From the NCBI GenBank assembly GCA_038744685.1, contig JBCDMB010000023.1, forward strand, positions 1-55,828: DNA of 55,828 bases. The letters are read 5' to 3'. Shown here one piece after another: positions 1-6,775 of this stretch. The notes beneath the pieces are model-generated. The model saw only the letters and a list, made by a program, of their open reading frames with translations, was not told the origin of the DNA and did no database searches. Every line of letters starts with the position of its first letter. The first letter of the stretch is position 1. Origin of the DNA: Verrucomicrobiota bacterium. Its GTDB lineage: Bacteria; Verrucomicrobiota; Verrucomicrobiia; Opitutales; Puniceicoccaceae. Both the position numbers and the translations under genes were made by a program.

Positions 1-1
1 A

Positions 2-1901
2 ATCGGGTAGCGAGGGGGAATGACCCCCCCGCCCCCACACCACCGGCCATACGGGTCCGTAGCACGGCGGTTCCGAAGAATCAGTGACCGAGAATCAGAG
101 CTTTGCTTGATCTCGGTATTTGAAGGTGATCCAGAGGTCGCGCATGGATGGAACCCCCTGTTGATGGAGGTAAGCGTTGTTCAGGGCTATGCGGACGATA
201 CTGTTTTGACTCATGCGCCAGTAGCCTTTGCGGGAACGGGTTGCTTTCTTCACTTCTTTCGGTGACGCGCCGAGGCGGATGAGCATCTTCCTGCGGTTTC
301 GCGGCCCTTTCCAGTCTTTCCAGTAGCACAGCCGAATCCGTCTTCGTATCCATTTATCCCATTGCCGGACCTCAGCGAACGAGAGTCCGGTTTTGAAGTA
401 ATGGAACCAACCCCGACAGTAGCGTTGTAGCTCTCCTATGCGCTTTCGCATCGAGATGCCCCGACTGCGGGAGGTGATCTCATGGATACGGAATGTGAAC
501 CGCTTGGCGGCCTTATCCGTTCGGCGGATTCGCCTTCCCCGGACGTTGAATCCGAGGAAGTCGCACTCCTCAATGGGAGCGACTTTGCTTTTGTCCTCGT
601 TGACGATCAGCTTGAGCTTCCCTTCCACATAGTCTTTGACCGCTGCCATGGCCACAAGGGCCTCCGCTTTGGTTTTCGTAACGATAAGGAAGTCGTCCGC
701 GTAGCGGGCGAACGGCAGTCCCATCGCCTCGATTCTCTTATCGAGAGGATCGAGCATGATATTGGCGAGCAGCGGCGACAACGGGCCTCCCTGAGGAACG
801 CCCTGTGTTGTCTTCTCCGCCCGGCCATCTTCATGGCGGATTCCCGCACGAAGGTATTTACCGATCAGGCGCAGGACCATCTTGTCCTTCACCCTCTGGC
901 TCAGCCGATGCATCAACAGATCGTGGTTGACCATATCGAAGTAACTCTTCAGATCACAGTCCACGCCCCACAGGTATCCTTCTCCCGCCGCCTCACTGAT
1001 CCGCTCGACAGCGGCTTTTGCTTGGCGACCGGGACGAAAGCCAAAGCTGCTTTCACTGAAGTCCACCTCGAAAAGTGGACCCAGCACTTGAGCTATGGCT
1101 TGCTGGATCACCCGATCCAGAACGGTCGGCACCCCCAAAGGGCGTTGCGTTCCATCCGGCTTGGGTATCCAGACTCGCTTGACCGGCGAGGGCTTGTAGC
1201 GCCCTTGCCGGATCCATTCCATGACGCGAGGCATCTGCGAGCGGGCAAACGACGGGAACTCCAAGGTGGACATTCCGTCCATTCCGGGTGCTCCCTTGTT
1301 CGCTCGGACGCGCTTCCACGCCTGCCTCAGGTTATCCCTGTCCAGAATCGCTTCCAGCAAGGACTGCTGTGGAACTGCGTTCTCCTCGGTAGGTATCTCG
1401 TCTTTATCCATCGGACAACTCCGGTTGGTTCCACTTCTTCGGTTCGGGCCTTCGACCACCACGACTTGCCGCATCCTTCACCGCTCGGTTTCCCGATGGC
1501 GGCTACTCACGGGTTCCGTGAAGACTACTATGCCCTCGGCTGACTTCTCCTTCTGCACTGCCAACGGCATTGCTGCCACAGGTGCTCCGGCTTTATGGGC
1601 AGGTTGAAACCCACCGGTGCCGCAGAACGAGACCTCCCCGGGTAATGGCACGATGCTCCCCTGCACAACCGCCGCATTTACCTCCGCACGCGAACCATTC
1701 GGTTTCGCTGTGTTGTGCCAGCTCACCGCTGTACGTCGGCCTTCTATGCGATTCTTGTCCATCGGCTCGCAGGTTTCCCATAGCCTTCCTTCAGACCCAA
1801 CCTCGCGGTTACGCCCTTGGCTTCTGGTAATAGTTCGTTCATTCTGATTCTTACTATGCGGGACTTTAACCCGGTTTACATCGTGCCCATGCCGGGCACA
1901 C
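2..1901 (-). mobile_element. Complete group II intron (IIC-attC type) inserted antisense in an attC-like site
   Basis: On the minus strand the intron begins GTGTGCCCGGC at 1901, a typical bacterial group II 5' end, and ends CTACCCGAT at 2. A domain V-like hairpin (GAACCGCCGTGC ... GGCCGGTGGTG) lies at about 41-74 and a G/C-rich domain VI-like hairpin at about 11-36. The long 5' RNA part (about 1412-1901) contains no convincing gene, and the reverse transcriptase occupies the rest. The 5' exon ends CTTGT and the 3' exon starts with T at position 1, so insertion is at TTGT|T. This lies in the outer box of the repeat that continues at 1902-2001. Group IIC introns of the attC-specific lineage insert antisense into integron attC bottom strands. 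The class is inferred from insertion site and protein type. The exact 3' end rests on the terminal AT rule. Confidence 0.85.
95..1411 (-). CDS. ltrA: Group II intron reverse transcriptase/maturase
   Basis: The protein has 438 residues from the ATG at 1411, which has a GGAG seven bases upstream. A longer frame to 1474 lacks a well-placed ribosome site. It copies the intron RNA into DNA at the target and assists splicing. Reverse transcriptase blocks are clear: GAPGMDGMS near the start, RPLGVPTVLDRVIQQA, SSFGFRPGR, a QGGPLSPLLANI block, and the catalytic YADD near residue 238. The maturase region is short and ends GYWRMSQNSIVRIALNNAYL, as in compact group IIC enzymes. No HNH endonuclease domain is visible. 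The gene is full length with no frameshift, so the element may be active. It lies inside the intron and opposite to the neighbouring cassette genes. Confidence 0.95.
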   Translation of the reverse strand: MDKDEIPTEENAVPQQSLLEAILDRDNLRQAWKRVRANKGAPGMDGMSTLEFPSFARSQMPRVMEWIRQGRYKPSPVKRVWIPKPDGTQRPLGVPTVLDRVIQQAIAQVLGPLFEVDFSESSFGFRPGRQAKAAVERISEAAGEGYLWGVDCDLKSYFDMVNHDLLMHRLSQRVKDKMVLRLIGKYLRAGIRHEDGRAEKTTQGVPQGGPLSPLLANIMLDPLDKRIEAMGLPFARYADDFLIVTKTKAEALVAMAAVKDYVEGKLKLIVNEDKSKVAPIEECDFLGFNVRGRRIRRTDKAAKRFTFRIHEITSRSRGISMRKRIGELQRYCRGWFHYFKTGLSFAEVRQWDKWIRRRIRLCYWKDWKGPRNRRKMLIRLGASPKEVKKATRSRKGYWRMSQNSIVRIALNNAYLHQQGVPSMRDLWITFKYRDQAKL

Positions 1902-2001
1902 ACAAGGCGGAGCAGGTCAATCCGATAACCATCCCGAAAAATCCTAAAAATCAACCGGACTAGGAACCCCACTGGCGGGTTGCCTGTCCTCGTCGTTGGA
2001 C
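1902..2001 (+). repeat. attC-like site A, interrupted by the group II intron
   Basis: The sequence right of the intron (ACAAGGCGGAGCAGG ...) aligns base for base with site B (ACAAGACGGATCAGG ...). Both share the ATAACCATCC and AAAAATCCTAAAAAT blocks and end CGGGTTGCCTGTCCTC. The right outer box is GTTGGAC at 1995-2001, a perfect match to the GTTRRRY core. The left outer box is split by the intron: only its last bases AC remain to the right, and one base is left at position 1. A plus-strand gene to the left would have been closed by this site. Confidence 0.7.
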
Positions 2002-2007
2002 AAGAAT

Positions 2008-2415
2008 ATGAATCGAGAGACGATAATTCGGTTAGTGTCGAAGAAGACGAAAAGGTTTCTGACTTATGCGGTTATCGCACTTTGCGTCGGAATCGTCCTA
2101 ATAAATAGCCCATTGATTGAAGCGGGATACTTTTTAGTAGGCGTATCCTTCGTTTCTGTGTTGAACCTAATCCAACACAATCGAGACATCGAGAAATATT
2201 TAGTTCTTGCTCACCTTCGAAAAGAATTTCCCTCAGGAACGATTGAAATCGGGGTCGATGGAATTTCTGTCCAGGCTAACTCTGACTGGATAGAGAAGGT
2301 GAACGGCTTACCGGAGTATTCTAGAGTAAAAGGGACTACACTGTTGTTTAGAACCCCCGACTTGGTCCAACAAGACGGATCAGGGCAACCCGATAACCAT
2401 CCGGAAAAATCCTAA
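2008..2415 (+). CDS. Cassette 1: small membrane protein of unknown function
   Basis: The protein has 135 residues from ATG 2008; TTG at 1996 is possible but belongs to the recombination box. After a basic start (VSKKTKRF) there are two hydrophobic stretches, at about residues 18-36 (AVIALCVGIVLI) and 40-55 (GYFLVGVSFVSVL), so it should sit in the membrane with a cytoplasmic C-terminal part. I recognise no family. The reading frame runs into the following attC-like repeat, and its last eleven residues (SGQPDNHPEKS) are encoded by the repeat. That is common in integron cassettes and suggests the C-terminus is dispensable. Function is unknown. Confidence 0.65.
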   Translation: MNRETIIRLVSKKTKRFLTYAVIALCVGIVLINSPLIEAGYFLVGVSFVSVLNLIQHNRDIEKYLVLAHLRKEFPSGTIEIGVDGISVQANSDWIEKVNGLPEYSRVKGTTLLFRTPDLVQQDGSGQPDNHPEKS

Positions 2416-2469
2416 AAATTACTCGGACTAGGGACCCCATCGGCGGGTTGCCTGTCCTCTACGTTCAAT
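2365..2469 (+). repeat. attC-like site B
   Basis: The site has 105 bp. The left outer box GTCCAAC (2365-2371) fits RYYYAAC and is exactly complementary to the start of its own cassette (GTTGGAC at 1995-2001), as expected for a cassette that once circularised. Inner arms GGCAACCCGAT and ATCGGCGGGTTGCC pair with a three-base bulge, giving the asymmetry typical of attC. The right outer box is GTTCAAT (2463-2469), one base off GTTRRRY. The stop codon of cassette 1 is inside the site. Confidence 0.7.
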
Positions 2470-2472
2470 AGA

Positions 2473-2964
2473 ATGAAGCAAAATATAGTCTGTTTGTTTT
2501 TTGTAGCGTTAACCTGTCACGGTTCATTTCAAAAGGAAACTTACTTGAAAAACGAGGACTCTGAAGGGCGAACCAGCACCTTCGTGAAGTATACCTACAA
2601 TGGCGAATACGTCGCGAATGTCTCAGAGATGAGAACCAAAGATGACGAATTGATCTTTAGGGCCGAGTTTTATGGCTGCGGATCAGATCGTTGTTCACTG
2701 TCGATCGGCATTCACGAGGATGGAAAGATCAGTTATGGATTTAGTTCAAAAGGCGACGTTCATATCCGTTGCGAAGATACAGACCGAGATGGCCTTCCGA
2801 ATTTTATATGGCTTGAGCGAGAACAGAGCGAAACACGCCTTAAGAGGACTCCTGCTGGCGAACTTCTGCTTTGGTCAGACGAGCAGGAGATTTACATCGA
2901 ACCAGACGACGCAGACAATCCAGTGAACGCGCCCGAAAATCCTGAAAATCAACCAGACGACTGA
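2473..2964 (+). CDS. Cassette 2: exported or lipoprotein-like protein, function unknown
   Basis: The protein has 163 residues. The start has a hydrophobic leader (IVCLFFVALTC) ending in a cysteine. It could be a lipoprotein signal, although the residues before the cysteine (ALT) only loosely fit the lipobox. The body contains two CGxxxC / RCED-type cysteine positions and a DTDRDGLPNF segment resembling the acidic Ca-binding loops of secreted proteins. The family is not recognised. The C-terminus (NAPENPENQPDD) is encoded by the attC-like repeat that follows, and the stop lies inside it. The start is four bases after the upstream recombination box, leaving no room for a strong ribosome site. 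Confidence 0.65.
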   Translation: MKQNIVCLFFVALTCHGSFQKETYLKNEDSEGRTSTFVKYTYNGEYVANVSEMRTKDDELIFRAEFYGCGSDRCSLSIGIHEDGKISYGFSSKGDVHIRCEDTDRDGLPNFIWLEREQSETRLKRTPAGELLLWSDEQEIYIEPDDADNPVNAPENPENQPDD

Positions 2965-3000
2965 GCCTTAAAGGCTGGTTGTCTGGTCTCGACGTGCATA
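2896..3000 (+). repeat. attC-like site C
   Basis: This site aligns with B over its length. Left box ATCGAAC (2896-2902) pairs with the start of its own cassette, GTTCAAT at 2463, in six of seven positions. Inner arms CAGACAATCCAG and CTGGTTGTCTG pair with one bulged base. The right box, placed by alignment at 2994-3000, reads GTGCATA and is not a canonical GTTRRRY. A second small hairpin (AGCC/GGCT) lies near 2963-2976. Confidence 0.6.
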
Positions 3001-3006
3001 GGAGAA

Positions 3007-3765
3007 ATGAGTGATTCTCAGTCTTTCTACGGCGGACTCAGTCCATTCTATCATTTGATTTATCCGGACTGGGAAGGAAGCATGAGCCGACAAGCCGACC
3101 ACCTTGATTCCGTGATTCGGGAGGTTTGGGGTCCCGCATGTCGGTCATTGTTGGACGCGTCTTGTGGTATCGGGACACAGGCTCTTGGCCTTGCCTCTCG
3201 CGGTTACGAGGTTACCGGAGCTGATCTTTCTCCCGAAGAAGTCGAACGAGCGAAAAAGGAAGCTAAAGAAAGGAATCTTGCTATCGATTATACCGTTTGC
3301 GACATGCGTCAGGTCCGCAACTGTCTTGAGAGGCAATTCGATTTGGTGATGTCGTGCGATAATTCGGTGCCACACCTCCTGACGGACGATGAAATTCGCA
3401 AGGCTTTCCAGCAGTTCTCGCGATGCACTCGGCCCGGTGGCGGCTGCCTCATCACAGTCCGGGATTATGAGAAGGAGGATCTTTCCCAACTAAAAGTAAA
3501 GCCTTACGGAATACGAGAGCAAGACGGGACGCGTTGGTTGTTGACTCAGGTGTGGGAGCCGAACGGAGAAACCTACAACGTGTCGATGTATCTAACAGAA
3601 GACAAAGGTGGAACCGATTGCAGAACGCATGTGTTCCGAGCCAGCTACTATCCAATCCCCATCAGCAGGTTGATTGCTCTCATGACTGAAGTTGGATTCC
3701 ATCACGTTCGAAGAATGGACGACCGGTTTTTCCAACCAATCCTTGTGGGGACGAAAGGGGCATAA
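3007..3765 (+). CDS. Cassette 3: class I SAM-dependent methyltransferase
   Basis: The protein has 252 residues. It transfers a methyl group from S-adenosylmethionine to an unknown acceptor, in the cytoplasm. Rossmann motif I is LLDASCGIGTQALGLA (about residues 50-65), motif II has an acidic residue in VTGADLSPEEVERAKKEA, then DYTVCDMRQV and LVMSCDNSVPHLL. The fold and the CDNSVPHL segment resemble glycine/sarcosine N-methyltransferase-like enzymes and small-molecule methyltransferases, but the substrate cannot be read from sequence. An AGGAG lies six bases before the ATG. It is the only cassette with a recognisable enzyme and lies between sites C and D. Confidence 0.85.
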   Translation: MSDSQSFYGGLSPFYHLIYPDWEGSMSRQADHLDSVIREVWGPACRSLLDASCGIGTQALGLASRGYEVTGADLSPEEVERAKKEAKERNLAIDYTVCDMRQVRNCLERQFDLVMSCDNSVPHLLTDDEIRKAFQQFSRCTRPGGGCLITVRDYEKEDLSQLKVKPYGIREQDGTRWLLTQVWEPNGETYNVSMYLTEDKGGTDCRTHVFRASYYPIPISRLIALMTEVGFHHVRRMDDRFFQPILVGTKGA

Positions 3766-3864
3766 TGAGGAGGCGCAGGCAACCCAGTGAGCGCGCCCGA
3801 AAGTTCTAAGAATTAACCGGATAGCTGAGCCGTACTGGGCGGTTTTCTTCTCTTCCGCAAGACG
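3760..3864 (+). repeat. attC-like site D, degenerate
   Basis: This site shares the GCGCAGGCAACCCAGTGA and GCGCCCGAAA blocks with site C and the GCTGAGCC block with site E. Arms AACCCAGT and ACTGGGCGGTT pair with a two-base bulge. The outer boxes do not fit RYYYAAC/GTTRRRY, and the start of cassette 3 is not complementary to the left box. A perfect 7-bp hairpin (GCAAGAC GTA GTCTTGC, 3857-3873) overlaps the expected right end. It probably belongs to the same repeat family but may no longer recombine. Confidence 0.45.
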
Positions 3865-3927
3865 TAGTCTTGCAAGCGAGGCTCCGCAACTACACCATCC
3901 AGAACATCTTAGCATTCGCAAAGAAAA

Positions 3928-4659
3928 ATGAAGATATATTACTTTCTATTTGCCGCCCTATCGGTCACGAGCCATGCGGACATTTTGTATGGAACCTTTC
4001 AATTCACTTACAATAACGATTTTACGAGTGGACTTCCTTCAACTGCGAGAGAGAGCACGGCATTTTTCGTCTTCGACACTCAGACCCAATCACTAAAGCT
4101 CTTTAATTTCGTCGAGCACTATATAAGCCAAGATTTTTTTGACCATGATTTTCACGAGTATGAAGTTTCGAGATACAGTGGCGATGATCCAATCATGACA
4201 ATTTCCGAACTAACTGACTTCTCTATTACAAGATGGAGGCATTTCGCAGAAACTGAAATTTGGCCAGGCACTCGATACAGTGTAGAAGTGATTACAAATG
4301 CAGATGGGTATTTTAGCCATAATGAGACCCCCCTTCTTGGACAGGCAGTTTCTGGTGTCGGTGAAATCACGTCTATACTCCTAAATCAGAGGGAGGAAGG
4401 AGCTAAGGAGAGTTGGAGCTTCGAAAGAGACGAAGATAGGTTCTGGTTTAGGCTCGATACAAAGGTTGGATACAAGTATTCAGTTTATGAGGGATCTGAG
4501 CTGTCTGATTTAAACCTCAGGTCTCTAGATCAATTTGTGAACAAAGCTTCTGATGGGAAACTAATTGGATCTGGAGATGATTGGTTTTATGTCGATCTGG
4601 CGGAAAACGATACATATTTCATGAAGGCAGTTTCTTTCCCGCTAGGGATAGATGACTGA
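3928..4659 (+). CDS. Cassette 4: secreted protein of unknown function
   Basis: The protein has 243 residues. A clear signal peptide (MKIYYFLFAALSVTSHA, cleavage probably after SHA) is followed by DILYGTFQFTYNNDFTSG and an acidic, aromatic-rich body. That start looks like the beta-strand-rich proteins found after PEP-CTERM-type leaders, but there is no C-terminal sorting motif. No enzyme motif is seen. The gene is clearly more AT-rich than the flanking metabolic genes, consistent with outside origin. It is the longest untranslated-start cassette: about 60 bases separate it from the repeat end, including the hairpin near 3857. Confidence 0.65.
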   Translation: MKIYYFLFAALSVTSHADILYGTFQFTYNNDFTSGLPSTARESTAFFVFDTQTQSLKLFNFVEHYISQDFFDHDFHEYEVSRYSGDDPIMTISELTDFSITRWRHFAETEIWPGTRYSVEVITNADGYFSHNETPLLGQAVSGVGEITSILLNQREEGAKESWSFERDEDRFWFRLDTKVGYKYSVYEGSELSDLNLRSLDQFVNKASDGKLIGSGDDWFYVDLAENDTYFMKAVSFPLGIDD

Positions 4660-4720
4660 AGACTCTGGTTGGGTCTTTAGTGTATTTCGAAACCCCACAG
4701 ACTAGCTCCTACCGGAAGGT

Positions 4721-4828
4721 GCGATCCAATCGGCGCAAGCAACCCGATGAACGCGCTAGAAAATCCTACCAATCAAGGGGACAGCTGAGCCTTGCGGGTA
4801 GGCTCTCTGGGCGGTACTCTCGATCTTT
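4721..4828 (+). repeat. attC-like site E, degenerate
   Basis: This site aligns with D and C (CGGCGCAAGCAACCCGATGAACGCGC, then GAAAATCCTA, then GACAGCTGAGCC). It carries a 6-bp hairpin GAGCCT/AGGCTC near 4787-4811. The right end GATCTTT (4822-4828) is nearly complementary to AAAGAAC at 5282-5288, which may be the decayed left box of the next unit. The outer boxes are otherwise not canonical. Confidence 0.4.
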
Positions 4829-4831
4829 CCT

Positions 4832-5269
4832 ATGAAACAAAAATCAGCACTTAGCACCGTTATCGGCATCGTCGCTATTGGAATTTTCGTGTTCGCGAAG
4901 ATTCCGAGGTATCACACCTTCGCCGGGGAGGATTTTGATATCGAAGGGAATACTTACTACATCTACGAGATTGAGAGTTCCGGGACATCCGAGGTTCGGG
5001 TCACTCTCGACTCCACTCAGGGCATCTTCGATGCTTACCTTGTCGACGAGTCACAGCTGAAGGTAATTGAGGCGTGGATGGAGTCCGATGATATGGATCA
5101 ACCAGTCTTCAATACGCTCGGTAAGTGGGAAAACGTTACCTCGGTCAATCAGGACGGAATCACCATGGCAGCAGGCAACTTCTACCTGATCATTGACAAC
5201 ACCATCCTTGGCTCCCCGGAATCGGATTCGAATGTGATCGTCAGTATGAAGATCGCCGAAAAATACTAA
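4832..5269 (+). CDS. Cassette 5: membrane-anchored extracytoplasmic protein, function unknown
   Basis: The protein has 145 residues. One N-terminal membrane segment (STVIGIVAIGIFVFA, about residues 8-22) is followed by an extracytoplasmic domain of about 120 residues. That domain (YYIYEIESSGTSEVRVTLDSTQ ... GNFYLIIDNT) has the strand pattern of small beta-sandwich domains such as bacterial pre-peptidase-like folds, but this is only a resemblance. There are no catalytic motifs. The gene is the last unit of the array. Downstream, only a weak remnant of a repeat (AAAGAAC near 5282) is seen before the MITE-like element. Confidence 0.65.
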   Translation: MKQKSALSTVIGIVAIGIFVFAKIPRYHTFAGEDFDIEGNTYYIYEIESSGTSEVRVTLDSTQGIFDAYLVDESQLKVIEAWMESDDMDQPVFNTLGKWENVTSVNQDGITMAAGNFYLIIDNTILGSPESDSNVIVSMKIAEKY

Positions 5270-5355
5270 CGTCTCACTCTGAAAGAACCGTTACTGAACC
5301 CAAAGCACCGGAAGACCCGAGAGGGAAAAGGCCGATGCCGTGCTGCTCCTGCCTA

Positions 5356-5642
5356 CTTATACCAAATTTAAGAAGGATTGACAGTTATGGTGCAGTTCGG
5401 AATCGAAGCAGCGCAAGGCGCAGGGATCTGATGCGTATCGAGATACGCGTCGATCCCTGCAACGCCGCGACCTTCGATTCCGGGCGCATCCTTACAGGAC
5501 GGGCGGGGGATGAGCCTGAGCAGTCCCGCGGATGCGGGACCCGATTGGCACGGGTCGCAGACCCGCCTCCAATCGGGCCGCCTTGCTCAGACTCATCCCC
5601 CATCCCGCCATAACTATCAATCCTTCTTAAATTTGGTATAAG
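5356..5642. mobile_element. MITE-like element, copy 1 (287 bp, 35-bp terminal inverted repeats)
   Basis: The ends 5356-5390 and 5608-5642 are inverted repeats with a single mismatch (CTTATACCAAATTTAAG outermost). The interior has further nested stems: GCAGGGATC/GATCCCTGC around 5424-5461, GGGGGATGAG.../...CTCATCCCCC, and CCCGATTGG/CCAATCGGG. There is no real gene inside; open frames on both strands are by-products of the palindromes. A second copy lies at 12141-12411. Compared with it, copy 1 carries an extra small hairpin GTCCCGC GGAT GCGGGAC at 5523-5540. Having two near-identical copies with long inverted ends marks a non-autonomous transposon-like element. The parent transposase is not in the window. 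Confidence 0.85.
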
Positions 5643-5691
5643 GTGTTCCCTAGGAGAACGAGCTTGTGAGAAGGTCGCAATCAACTTGCCG

Positions 5692-6768
5692 CTATGCAGC
5701 CGCTTCCGAGTGTTTCCGCTTGCTGGAAATAAACTCAGCAAGAAGAGCGAAGCCTTGTTTCTCTCGCTCCAAGTAGGGGGATTGCGGGATCCATTTCCGA
5801 GCTTGGTCAAAGCACTGGTCCACTTCCGACCTCATTTGATCGAGGGTTTTCGTCGAATGGATTAAATCGTAGAGGTGATCCAATGCTTGAGGATTGCCTT
5901 GGCATTGGGAGAGGGTCTCCAGCAGCTCAGAGCGTTTACTGATTTCCAGATCCTCATACAGTCTTCGGAGAAAAAGGGTTTTGACCCCAGTTTGGAAGTC
6001 GTAGGCCAACCGACCAAAACGGGAGCGGGGGAGAGACGCTTCATGAAGATCGTTTTCCAGTTGAAATCCAAGTCCGATAGGGCGTGCAAACTCCTTGAGG
6101 GGAGCCAGATTTTCCGCGGACACTCCAGCGGCTAAACCGCCTAACCATAGAGGTGCCTCGATCGTATATCGGGTGGTCTTTAGGTAATAGACTTCGCGGA
6201 TTTCTTCTTCTTCCACCGAGGGGAGGTCTCGATGCAGAAAAGTCAGCTCCAAAGCCTCTCCCAATCCAGTTTCCTCGGTGACCGCAGCAAGGTGCTGCTG
6301 CAGAGGGCCAACAAGGCTCATTTCGACACCGGGACTGCTCAGAAGATCGATAGCGTAGCCAAAGAGGATATCGCCTAAGACTATGGCAAGGTGCCCTGCG
6401 TTCTCCGAGGGAATTCCGAGAGACTCTTCAATTCGTTTTTGTATTGTAGGACGTCCACGTCTTCGGGTGGATCCGTCGATCACATCATCATGAACCAAAA
6501 CGAAGGTGTGAAACACCTCGAGCGCATGTGCGGCCGCAAGACACTCCCGATTAGGGGGATTCCCGTTCGAAAATACACCAAAGGATGCCAGGGTGAGAGC
6601 GGGACGGAGAAGCTTTCCCGGGTGAGCTAGTTCGTCAGCGATGTGTTGCCCGAGGTGAACCGTCTCGGGCCGGGCTTTGAGTCTAGCCTCGAGGGTGGCG
6701 TTTTGCTGGATGGCGAAGGCCTGATACTTCGCAAGTGATTCCTCGATATATTCCTTACCGAAGGGCAT
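5692..6768 (-). CDS. Polyprenyl diphosphate synthase family protein
   Basis: The protein has 358 residues. It belongs to the trans-isoprenyl diphosphate synthases, which add isopentenyl units to an allylic diphosphate. The first aspartate-rich motif is intact (LVHDDVIDGSTRRRGRP, about residues 92-108), with the GKLLRPALT substrate-binding segment before it and the KTTRYTIEAPL lysine later. The second motif, normally DDxxD, reads NDLHE within GLGFQLENDLHE, so one metal ligand is altered and another is a glutamate. Product length cannot be deduced. The gene starts seven bases after the E2 gene and is the last of the pdhABC operon, an unusual partner for a prenyltransferase. Confidence 0.85.
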   Translation of the reverse strand: MPFGKEYIEESLAKYQAFAIQQNATLEARLKARPETVHLGQHIADELAHPGKLLRPALTLASFGVFSNGNPPNRECLAAAHALEVFHTFVLVHDDVIDGSTRRRGRPTIQKRIEESLGIPSENAGHLAIVLGDILFGYAIDLLSSPGVEMSLVGPLQQHLAAVTEETGLGEALELTFLHRDLPSVEEEEIREVYYLKTTRYTIEAPLWLGGLAAGVSAENLAPLKEFARPIGLGFQLENDLHEASLPRSRFGRLAYDFQTGVKTLFLRRLYEDLEISKRSELLETLSQCQGNPQALDHLYDLIHSTKTLDQMRSEVDQCFDQARKWIPQSPYLEREKQGFALLAEFISSKRKHSEAAA

Positions 6769-6775
6769 GAATTCC

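Larger units (their letters stand above)
1902..5330 (+). mobile_element. Integron-like gene cassette array (five cassettes, right-hand end)
   Basis: Five small genes, all on the plus strand, are each closed by a related imperfect inverted repeat of about 100 bp. Ends fall near 2001 (upstream boundary), 2469, 3000, 3864 and 4828, and the last unit decays near 5290-5330. The genes have no shared pathway and differ in base composition, as in cassette arrays. The genes mostly start within 10-20 bases of a repeat and two stop inside the next repeat. No integrase gene or attI is in the window; since cassettes read left to right they would be expected to the left of position 1. The repeats at 2365 and 2896 fit attC rules best, and the later two are degenerate. 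The call is an inference from repeat architecture plus the attC-type intron. Confidence 0.72.

Noticed and set aside
482-1543. Plus-strand frame of 353 codons opposite the intron reverse transcriptase
   Set aside because: It is the complement of the well-conserved reverse transcriptase and shows no protein family features.
1478-1972. Minus-strand open frame of 164 codons upstream of the reverse transcriptase
   Set aside because: It covers the structured 5' RNA part of the group II intron and the exon junction, and its product resembles no protein.
1902-4828. Repeats read as a CRISPR array or as REP elements
   Set aside because: Units are about 105 bp, spaced by full genes rather than short spacers, and all in one orientation with attC-like outer boxes.
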